Position numbers and translations under genes: made by a program. From an uncultured bacterium (GTDB lineage Bacteria > Bacteroidota > Bacteroidia > Chitinophagales > Chitinophagaceae), in the NCBI GenBank assembly GCA_903957405.1, contig CAJBPC010000056.1, forward strand, positions 1 through 7,559: a stretch of 7,559 bases of DNA, read 5' to 3'. The notes below the pieces were generated by a model, which was not told the origin of the DNA, ran no database searches, and was given only the letters and a program-made list of their open reading frames with translations. This document shows positions 1 through 5,991 of the stretch, in pieces. Numbering within the stretch: the stretch's first letter is position 1; the number at the start of each line of letters is the position of its first letter.

Positions 1-2323
1 CGCTGGCCGTGGTGCCCGTGCTGCTGAAGGCGGGATCGGTGGCGATGCTGTTGGCATCCTGGCTAGTGACGATCACCGAAGTCGTCTTATCACCGTCAAA
101 AAAACCCAGCACCCCACCGGTGCCGCTGACGTAGTATTGATTGTGATCGCAGGTGAGGGTCCCGCCGGACACTGCAAACAGCGCATAATGCTTGCTCGCG
201 CCCGATGCCGTGGAACGGGTGTTCACCAGGATATTGTTCCGGACATTCCGGGTGTTCGTATTCAACGCACTATAGAGCGCATATGATGTGTTGGATGCTC
301 CGGAAGACAAGTTACCGGAGAGATACACGGTGTTGAAGTAGAAGCTGTTGTCCTTGGTGGCTGCGCAGGTCTCGTATATGCCGTACAGGTTCGTGTTCGA
401 GCTTCCACCCAGACTTATGATGTTATTGCTGCAGGTACTGGCACCGTCTTCGATCATGATGCCGCGTATTCTTGCCGTGCTACTGGAAGCACCTGTCACG
501 GAAAGGCTATGGATGAAATTACCGCTGATCGAGCCGGGCGTTGAGGCGCTGGAGCCATAAAAATAGATACCTGTCACCGCGCCGGTGAAGTCGGAATAGC
601 TGTTGGACAGGTTGTACACCGTATTGCCACTTACCGTTTGGGCGTTTGTCACAGTAGGTGCTATGACAATACCCGATACCGAAGCGTTATTGGTGACAGA
701 TTGGTTGCTGTTGGCATTGGAAAGATCGTGCACGGTATTTCCGGTGACCGTGCCGACAGTCTTCTGAAACACATTTATCCCCATGTTGAACCCTCCCGTC
801 GTAGTGGTGGGGTTGCTGGTGGCATTCACCATGTTGGCTACTATATTACCCGAGATCGTGCAGATAACAGGCGATGTGTTCTGACCAACCCGGATGCCAA
901 ATACAAGTTGGCTTGCTGACGTTGAGGCAGAGCTGGCATGGATGCTGCCCGGGATCGTTCGACTACCGATGGTATTGCCAATGAAAGTGTAACTCGTCGC
1001 CGTCCCCTGACTATTTATACCATAAAAATTGGCGCTATTGGTAGATGCATTGGACGTCGTGATACCGGCAATGCTATTGTTCCTGCAATCGATAATGCCA
1101 GATCCCGGCGTGGCTATCCCAACAAAAGACGAAGCTGCCGAACCCGCGGTGTAATATATGGATCCCGTAACTGAGGCTGATCCGATGGTATTGCCCGAGA
1201 CGGTACCTATGTTTGCTACAGTAGCGCCAAAAATGTAAATACCCAAAAAATTAGACTGCCCGCCATTGGTCCAGTTGATGTTTTGTATGGTGTTACCCTG
1301 AATACTGGTGGCCGTACCGGTGGCCGTTTGCACCGAGATGGCGAAGAAGCCATTGTTTTCAGAGGCGGCGTTCGTCTTTGTCCATGCCGTTCCGGCGCAG
1401 CGGGCCGCTGATCCGCCAATGTAATTCCCGGATATCGTGAAGCCGTTTTCTGTCCCGCTGACTGCATCAATGGATATCACATAATAAGCCGACGAATGGC
1501 CACTGGCCACCAATGACGTCGTCTCGAAAAAACTGTTCCCCGATATGGTGTAACCGCTGTTGTAGCTGGAAATATTGATGCCCTTGGAGGCAATGGTAGT
1601 GCTCAGGACATCGAAGATGTTGTTGTTGCTGATGGTGTTGTTGTCGTTATTATACCCCGAGCTACCCAACGCATACACGGCATTCAACGGACGATTGGTT
1701 CCGGCGCAGGTGATGTCGTTGTTGTCGATGGTATTATTATCGTTGCCAACGCTGTTGCTGGTGTTGAAATAGACGATCCCCCCATTGGTAGCGGTCGTCG
1801 ATCCCTTCAGCGTGCAATACTTTACCGTGTTGCTGGTCGCATCACTTAAGAACAGGATGGTGGAAGTGCCGCTAAAGTTTGATGTGCTTAAGTTGGAGAT
1901 CGTCAGGCTCTTGTCGCTACCCGTGGCGTTCACCCGGCCATCAATGGTCACGTTGTCGGCTCCCTGGAGATTGATCAGGGTATTACTTGGGACGCTGACT
2001 GATCCTCCGATGTTTCCAGAAATGGTCAACCCGGGACTGGTGGGATAGATGCTGATGCCGGTGTAACTGGCGGATCCGATGCCACTGGCACTGAGTGCCG
2101 CCGTTGCGGTTTCGCTCGTACTGGCGTTGATGTTGATGACGATGGCTCCCTGGTGGGTACCCTCGTTGATGGCGTCGAAGGCCCCTTTCAGGGTGGTGAA
2201 CGAGCCGGAGGCCGAGCCCAATGAGGCCGTGAGGGTTACGTTCTGCGAATACCCCGCCAGGGAACAACAAAGCAAAAAGGCTAAGAATAGTGCATTGCGA
2301 ACGTGGACTTTTCTCCGTATCAT
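1..2323 (-). CDS. Secreted right-handed parallel beta-helix repeat protein, N-terminal ~774 residues (C-terminus outside window)
   Basis: Reading the minus strand from the ATG at 2323-2321 gives one uninterrupted frame to the left edge. Residues 1-27 form a signal peptide: basic MIRRK start, a hydrophobic stretch LFLAFLLCCSLAG, then YSQ. The rest is rich in Ser, Thr, Asn and Gly, with many short units of the form T-[IV]-S-G-N-x-[IV], for example TISGNIGGS, NNTIDNNDI, TISGNYIGG, TVSGNTIGSA, TVTGNTVHDL and TVSGNTVYNL. Such units are typical of stacked parallel beta-helix coils. Near residues 755-765 is DANSIATDPAF, a segment often found at the end of pectate-lyase-like beta-helix domains in Bacteroidota. 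Large proteins of this type usually end in a type IX secretion sorting domain, but that part is not visible. No catalytic motif is recognisable, so it could be a surface adhesin, a carbohydrate-binding protein or an enzyme. The ATG is chosen because the signal peptide follows directly; no Shine-Dalgarno sequence precedes it. Confidence 0.88.
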   Translation of the reverse strand, partial: MIRRKVHVRNALFLAFLLCCSLAGYSQNVTLTASLGSASGSFTTLKGAFDAINEGTHQGAIVININASTSETATAALSASGIGSASYTGISIYPTSPGLTISGNIGGSVSVPSNTLINLQGADNVTIDGRVNATGSDKSLTISNLSTSNFSGTSTILFLSDATSNTVKYCTLKGSTTATNGGIVYFNTSNSVGNDNNTIDNNDITCAGTNRPLNAVYALGSSGYNNDNNTISNNNIFDVLSTTIASKGINISSYNSGYTISGNSFFETTSLVASGHSSAYYVISIDAVSGTENGFTISGNYIGGSAARCAGTAWTKTNAASENNGFFAISVQTATGTATSIQGNTIQNINWTNGGQSNFLGIYIFGATVANIGTVSGNTIGSASVTGSIYYTAGSAASSFVGIATPGSGIIDCRNNSIAGITTSNASTNSANFYGINSQGTATSYTFIGNTIGSRTIPGSIHASSASTSASQLVFGIRVGQNTSPVICTISGNIVANMVNATSNPTTTTGGFNMGINVFQKTVGTVTGNTVHDLSNANSNQSVTNNASVSGIVIAPTVTNAQTVSGNTVYNLSNSYSDFTGAVTGIYFYGSSASTPGSISGNFIHSLSVTGASSSTARIRGIMIEDGASTCSNNIISLGGSSNTNLYGIYETCAATKDNSFYFNTVYLSGNLSSGASNTSYALYSALNTNTRNVRNNILVNTRSTASGASKHYALFAVSGGTLTCDHNQYYVSGTGGVLGFFDGDKTTSVIVTSQDANSIATDPAFSSTGTTAS

Positions 2324-2357
2324 GGATGATTCCGTTTGTACACGTGATGCGCTCGCA

Positions 2358-2406
2358 CACGATCTGATGGAGGTGATAACGGGGATCAAGATCCAATAAG
2401 ATCGTG
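2358..2406. repeat. 8-bp inverted repeat around an inner palindrome, in the beta-helix gene leader
   Basis: CACGATCT (2358-2365) is the exact reverse complement of AGATCGTG (2399-2406), with 33 bases between. Inside lies a second small inverted repeat, GGATC-AA-GATCC (2383-2394). Both sit 35-83 bases upstream of the beta-helix start codon, where an operator or a leader RNA fold could lie. GATC-rich short palindromes arise easily by chance, so the role is only a guess. Confidence 0.25.
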
Positions 2407-2485
2407 GCTCCCGGCATCATTCTTCAGATGGGACTCGAGATCATTTCGTGCCGTCTTGTGATGAAAAAATATTTATCGACGGCGC

Positions 2486-2493
2486 CAAAACTA
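2486..2493 (-). promoter_or_regulatory. Possible Bacteroidota -7 promoter box for the beta-helix gene
   Basis: On the minus strand this reads TAGTTTTG, matching the Bacteroidota -7 consensus TAnnTTTG. It lies about 160 bases upstream of the beta-helix start codon. No convincing TTTG -33 box is found 19-21 bases further upstream, so this is a weak candidate. Confidence 0.15.
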
Positions 2494-2503
2494 TGGTCAA
2501 AAC

Positions 2504-2524
2504 ATACGCGAACGGATACGCGAA
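2504..2524. repeat. Pair of 9-bp direct repeats with 12-bp period
   Basis: ATACGCGAA occurs at 2504-2512 and again at 2516-2524, separated by CGG. The pair lies just upstream of the possible -7 box of the minus-strand beta-helix gene and 39 bases before the small plus-strand ORF. Tandem 9-bp copies about one helical turn apart could bind a regulator, but two copies alone are thin evidence. Confidence 0.35.
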
Positions 2525-2562
2525 TCAACGATTCCGATGATTTTAAAGGAGGTTCCTACAAA

Positions 2563-2664
2563 ATGAAAGATGTTTTGAGACGAGGGAGCTTTCTCAACGC
2601 CTGTTTGAAGGCGATGCCCCTACCCTTCGGCAGGCACGGATGTTACTTCGCGCCCTTGCGGTAA
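2563..2664 (+). CDS. Doubtful 33-residue ORF behind a perfect Shine-Dalgarno sequence
   Basis: An ATG at 2563 follows AAAGGAGGT (2545-2553), with 10 bases between AGGAGG and the start. The ORF runs 33 codons to a TAA: MKDVLRRGSFLNAC, then a Cys/Pro/Arg-containing tail. I recognise no family, signal peptide or membrane segment. Its last 22 bases overlap the 3' end of the PID-CTERM relic on the opposite strand. The Shine-Dalgarno match is the only positive evidence, and none of the convincing genes here uses one. The frame stays open upstream to 2404, so a longer chance ORF is equally possible. It may be a small protein, a leader peptide or coincidence. Confidence 0.2.
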   Translation: MKDVLRRGSFLNACLKAMPLPFGRHGCYFAPLR

Positions 2665-2796
2665 AGCTTTTGCCCCGCATAGCCCCCCCCGCTGCCAGCA
2701 GCAGCGTGATGCCGCCGTCTATCGGCACCGCGGGGTCGTCTTGCGAGACGGCATACCGGGATTCCGGGAGCATGATGACGGATAATGTCTTTTCAT
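2643..2796 (-). pseudogene. Frameshifted PID-CTERM-type small exported protein
   Basis: The minus strand holds a 154-bp gene-like unit. It has GGGAGG (2813-2808), an 11-base spacer, ATG at 2796-2794 and TAA at 2645-2643. Frame by frame it reads as a start (MK), then KTLSVIML, then QDDPAVPIDGGITLLLAAGG, then GYAGQKLYRKGAK and stop. The VPIDGG, hydrophobic LLLAAG segment, Tyr/Gly pair and basic tail are the hallmarks of the Bacteroidota PID-CTERM putative sorting signal, found on very short exported proteins. The three parts lie in different frames. One extra A in the AAAA run after the ATG (2790-2793) and one extra G in the eight-G run (2683-2690) would restore a 51-residue protein of normal layout. 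The signal peptide is also damaged: MLPESRYAV replaces the usual hydrophobic core, so there may be more indels. True decay, phase variation at the G run, or assembly error are all possible. It is codirectional with the beta-helix gene. Confidence 0.6.
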
Positions 2797-3044
2797 ATTT
2801 TTTTGCGCCTCCCGGGGTAGATGCATGGCAGGCCTCACCGACAAAGGGCTACGCACATCTCCGCAACATACTCTCGTGAAGGCGCCCTCCCCTACGCTAC
2901 CACCGCCTAAGGGATGTATAAAAAAAGTCAATAGTCATGATCGACCACTTGCAGGGTTTTTGAACCGACAGATGACAAAACGGTTTCGGGATTCCGGTGA
3001 GTCGAAAAAAATATATCGCTAGATTGCAAGCGAAAATTCAATGA
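2797..3044. other. Intergenic region upstream of the lyase gene
   Basis: This 248-bp stretch separates the minus-strand PID-CTERM relic from the plus-strand lyase gene, so it should hold the promoters for both. ORFs on either strand have low-complexity or improbable translations and no family signal. I found no full -33/-7 promoter pair, no terminator and no riboswitch that I recognise. The first half is GC-rich and the last 110 bases are AT-rich, as expected near a start. Confidence 0.5.
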
Positions 3045-4217
3045 ATGAAATTCATCCTCGCATTCCATGCATGCCTGCTAACGCTGCTTCTACCTGGACG
3101 CTGCTTTTGCCAACCATCGGTTTTTCAGAAAAAAACCATTGAAGTATTGAGCGCATCCGTGTTAAAGAAAGCCAAGTGGGCAATGGACCAGCAGCCGATG
3201 ACCATTACGTCTTTCGTTTCTCCACGAAGTGCAGGTGGGAAACACGATTTTTTCTCTGAAGGAGATTATTGGTGGCCGGATCCGAAAAATCCGAAAGGGC
3301 CATACCTCCAGCGGGACGGGATGAGCAATCCTGATAATTTTGTGGAACACCGCAAAGCCATGATCAGATTCAGTCAGATCATGGGGGCGCTTGCCTCGGC
3401 ATACGCGGTGACGGGGAATGAAAAATATGCAAAACATGCTTTCCGCCACTCCCGGGCATGGTTCATCGATACCGCCACCCGGATGCGCCCGCATCTGCTT
3501 TATGCCCAGGCCATCCAGGGCAGATTTACAGGCAGGGGCATCGGCATCATAGACATGATCCAATTCATCGAGGTCTCGCAATCCTTGGTGAAACTCGAGC
3601 GATCGAAAGTCGGGAGAAGGGCTGATTTTGTCGGGTACCGGAAATGGTTTGAAGACTATTTGACCTGGGTGACGACGCATCCCTACGGTGTGGATGAAAA
3701 GAATGCGGCGAACAATCATGGCACTTGCTGGACGATGCAGGTGGCTGCTTTTGCAAAGTTCACAAACAACCCTGCGCTCCTTGACACATGCAGGAATCGG
3801 TACAAAAACAGGCATCTGCCAGAGCAAATGGCGATGGATGGGAGCTTTCCAAAAGAATTGGCGCGCACCAAGCCCTATGGCTATTCTCTCTTCAACCTGG
3901 ATGCGATGTCCATGCTTTGTCAGATCCTATCCAACGAGGAAGAGAACCTCTGGAATCACACATCCCCCGATCAACGCTCGATGCAAAAAGGCATCTCCTT
4001 TTTATTCCCTTATGTATCCGATAAAAGCCAGTGGCCATTCAAGAAAGATGTCATGTACTGGGACGAATGGCCTGTCGCCCATCCGTTTCTGTTATTTGGA
4101 GCCTGCGCCTTTCAGAATGACGAGTACTTTTCGCTTTGGCAAAAACTGAATCATGACCCGACCGTGGAAGAGGTGGTCCGAAATTTCCCGGTACGTCACC
4201 CGATCATTTGGTTTTGA
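3045..4217 (+). CDS. Alginate lyase family protein (PF05426-like polysaccharide lyase), exported
   Basis: This is a 390-residue protein with a signal peptide (residues 1-22, MKFILAFHACLLTLLLPGRCFC, then QPS). The Cys residues do not form a proper lipobox, so a soluble periplasmic or secreted enzyme is more likely than a lipoprotein. The mature part looks like an all-helical (alpha/alpha) toroid lyase. HDFFSEGDYWWPDPKNPKGPY (residues 67-87) is a typical Alginate_lyase family segment and continues with RDGMSNPDNF. NNHG at 223-226 matches the catalytic Asn-His of family PL5 A1-III. R274 and Y280 (in RTKPYGYS) fit its Arg and Tyr, and WDEWP lies at 339-343. The expected reaction is beta-elimination at a 4-linked uronate such as mannuronate, guluronate or glucuronate; PL5, PL38 or an unclassified family all remain possible. 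The ATG at 3045 starts the signal peptide; the ATG at 3041 is in another frame. It is the first of three codirectional genes; the first sulfatase follows after 100 bp. Confidence 0.85.
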   Translation: MKFILAFHACLLTLLLPGRCFCQPSVFQKKTIEVLSASVLKKAKWAMDQQPMTITSFVSPRSAGGKHDFFSEGDYWWPDPKNPKGPYLQRDGMSNPDNFVEHRKAMIRFSQIMGALASAYAVTGNEKYAKHAFRHSRAWFIDTATRMRPHLLYAQAIQGRFTGRGIGIIDMIQFIEVSQSLVKLERSKVGRRADFVGYRKWFEDYLTWVTTHPYGVDEKNAANNHGTCWTMQVAAFAKFTNNPALLDTCRNRYKNRHLPEQMAMDGSFPKELARTKPYGYSLFNLDAMSMLCQILSNEEENLWNHTSPDQRSMQKGISFLFPYVSDKSQWPFKKDVMYWDEWPVAHPFLLFGACAFQNDEYFSLWQKLNHDPTVEEVVRNFPVRHPIIWF

Positions 4218-4254
4218 TTCGATTGCCCTGTGGCACAGATGATGCGAATTTTAA

Positions 4255-4285
4255 AATCAATTGAAAAAATTATGTTCAATTGATT
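4255..4285. promoter_or_regulatory. 11-bp perfect inverted repeat upstream of the first sulfatase gene
   Basis: AATCAATTGAA (4255-4265) and TTCAATTGATT (4275-4285) are exact reverse complements with a 9-base AT-rich spacer. Each arm contains the palindrome CAATTG. The element lies 38 bases after the lyase stop and 32 bases before the sulfatase ATG. The 20-bp centre-to-centre distance puts both arms on the same face of the helix, as for a dimeric regulator. It is a poor terminator because the stem is AT-rich and no T run follows. An operator or mRNA stem-loop is the best reading. Confidence 0.45.
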
Positions 4286-4317
4286 ACCTTATCAAAGTAA
4301 TACAAACAACACAAACC

Positions 4318-5904
4318 ATGCGCAAGTCGCTTTTCTTCGTTTCAAGCATTCTTTCCTTACTGAGTTACGATGTTTTTGGCCAGCAGGACAAAAAGCCGAA
4401 CATCCTTTTCATCGCAGTTGACGACCTCAAACCCATCATGGGATGTTATGGGAACAAACTCATCAAAACACCCAATATCGACAGGCTGGCGAAAATGGGC
4501 ACTATGTTTTCCAACAACTACTGTCAGCAGTCCGTATGCGGACCGACCCGAGCAAGCCTGATGACGGGCATGAGGCCCGATCACACAAAAGTATGGGACC
4601 TAAAAACACAGATGCGCGATGTCAATCCCGATATCGTGACATTACCGCAATATTTACTGACGCAGGGGTACAATGCCGTCGGAACCGGCAAGATCTTTCA
4701 CCCCAGCAGCGCCATTAAAAAGATCGACCCGGTATCCTGGAACTTGCCTTACTTGGAAGCTCAACCGGGTGACTATGCCAACGGGCTGGGGAAACCTGCC
4801 AACAACCAATACCAAAAGCCTGAAAACAGGGCGTTTTTCCTCGTCAAAAGAGAGAGGGTCAAACAGGAAGATGATGACATGCCTACTTCGATCAAAGGAC
4901 CTTCCATAGAAAACTACGACGTGCCGGACGATGCCTATGAAGACGGCGTCATCACCCTGAAAGCCAAGGCTCAGATGGTTAAGATGCATAAAGATCAAAA
5001 GCCGTTTTTTCTCGCGGTGGGCTACCACAAACCCCACTTGCCGTTCGTCGCGCCAAAAAAATACTGGGACATGTATGACCGCGCAGCCATGCCGCTGGCC
5101 AGCTTCCAGGAACACGCCGAGAATGCGCCGGAGATCGCATACCACAGATCCGGAGAGCTCAGAAACTACACGGATATCCCCGCTTTCGCCATGTTCAACG
5201 AACCCGGCAATCACCTGAGGCTTAAAGCAGAAAAACAACTCGAGCTGATTCACGGCTATTACGCAGCGGTATCCTACATGGATGCGCAGGTCGGAATACT
5301 GCTGAACACCTTGGACTCCCTGGGCACATTGAACAATACCATCATCGTGTTGTGGGGCGACCACGGATGGCATTTGGGAGATCATGACCTTTGGGAAAAA
5401 CATACCAACCTGGAACAGGCCACCCGTGCACCCCTCATCATTGCCGCACCCGGCATGAAAGCCGGACCAACTGGGGCCTTGTCAGAGCATGTTGATATTT
5501 TTCCAACCCTCTGCGATCTGGCATCCGTTCCGGTACCGAGGCATCTGCAGGGCAAAAGCCTGAAGCCGGTCATGCAGAATAAGAAGGCTGCTGTCAAAGA
5601 GTTTGCCATGAGCCAATACCCAAGAAAACTCAGTAAGGTTGAAATGACAAAGAAGCAATACGCCAGTAATGCCATGATGGGTTACAGCATGAGGACGGAC
5701 AAGTATCGCTTTACCATGTGGCTGAATGATTTCACCTCAAATGACGCATTCAACGAAGGCAAGGTCTATGCCACCGAGTTATACGACTACGCAGCGGACC
5801 CCCTTGAAAAGAAGAACGTTGTCGATGAAAAGGCGTACGCAAAAGATGCTGCAGCGCTGCGGAAGAAAATGATTGAATTCCTCAAGACGCAAGAGAAAAA
5901 ATAA
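4318..5904 (+). CDS. Iduronate-2-sulfatase-like sulfatase (S1 family, formylglycine type)
   Basis: This is a 528-residue exported sulfatase. Residues 1-21 (MRKSLFFVSSILSLLSYDVFG, then QQD) are the signal peptide. The in-frame TTG at 4261 would add 19 residues ahead of it, so ATG 4318 is preferred. The active-site motif is CGPTR at 74-78, where C74 would become formylglycine. Metal ligands D35, D36, D348 and H349 are present. Other conserved residues are G124-K125 with H128 (GTGKIFHP), H237 in GYHKPH, and K361 in WEKHTN. The order and wording of the blocks (VDDLKP, CYG, TPNID, GKIFHP, FLAVGYHKPHLPF, SQYPR at 432-436) follow human iduronate-2-sulfatase closely, which points to SulfAtlas subfamily S1_7. 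It would hydrolyse a sulfate ester, perhaps 2-O-sulfate on a uronic acid, in the periplasm. It needs a formylglycine-generating enzyme or anSME, neither of which is in view. It follows the lyase and precedes the second sulfatase by 87 bp. Confidence 0.93.
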   Translation: MRKSLFFVSSILSLLSYDVFGQQDKKPNILFIAVDDLKPIMGCYGNKLIKTPNIDRLAKMGTMFSNNYCQQSVCGPTRASLMTGMRPDHTKVWDLKTQMRDVNPDIVTLPQYLLTQGYNAVGTGKIFHPSSAIKKIDPVSWNLPYLEAQPGDYANGLGKPANNQYQKPENRAFFLVKRERVKQEDDDMPTSIKGPSIENYDVPDDAYEDGVITLKAKAQMVKMHKDQKPFFLAVGYHKPHLPFVAPKKYWDMYDRAAMPLASFQEHAENAPEIAYHRSGELRNYTDIPAFAMFNEPGNHLRLKAEKQLELIHGYYAAVSYMDAQVGILLNTLDSLGTLNNTIIVLWGDHGWHLGDHDLWEKHTNLEQATRAPLIIAAPGMKAGPTGALSEHVDIFPTLCDLASVPVPRHLQGKSLKPVMQNKKAAVKEFAMSQYPRKLSKVEMTKKQYASNAMMGYSMRTDKYRFTMWLNDFTSNDAFNEGKVYATELYDYAADPLEKKNVVDEKAYAKDAAALRKKMIEFLKTQEKK

Positions 5905-5991
5905 ATCAGAACGACTGCCGTCAGCGCTTCTCATAGGGATCGGATTTCCACATTTCATATTTTGACTCGACAATACACATCAAACCCGCAG

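Noticed and set aside
1..2323. Repeated units considered as a CRISPR array or DNA tandem repeat
   Set aside because: The similarity is at protein level (T-[IV]-S-G-N coils) with irregular spacing; no exact DNA repeats with spacers are present.
1983..2420. Open minus-strand frame of 145 codons overlapping the start of the beta-helix gene
   Set aside because: It is out of frame with the signal peptide and repeat protein, and its translation is an Arg/His-rich shadow.
2540..2562. Minus-strand GGAACCTCCTTT resembling the 3' end of 16S rRNA
   Set aside because: The match is only the anti-Shine-Dalgarno core; no further rRNA sequence flanks it.
2598..2613. Hairpin CGCCT-GTTTGA-AGGCG as a terminator for the PID-CTERM relic
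   Set aside because: The five-pair stem is not followed by a T run on either strand.
3162..3827. Minus-strand frame of 221 codons inside the lyase gene
   Set aside because: It lies antisense to a clear enzyme gene, and its Pro/His/Cys-rich translation has no family signal.
4654..5403. Minus-strand frame of 249 codons inside the first sulfatase
   Set aside because: It is an antisense shadow of a well-conserved sulfatase with no start context.
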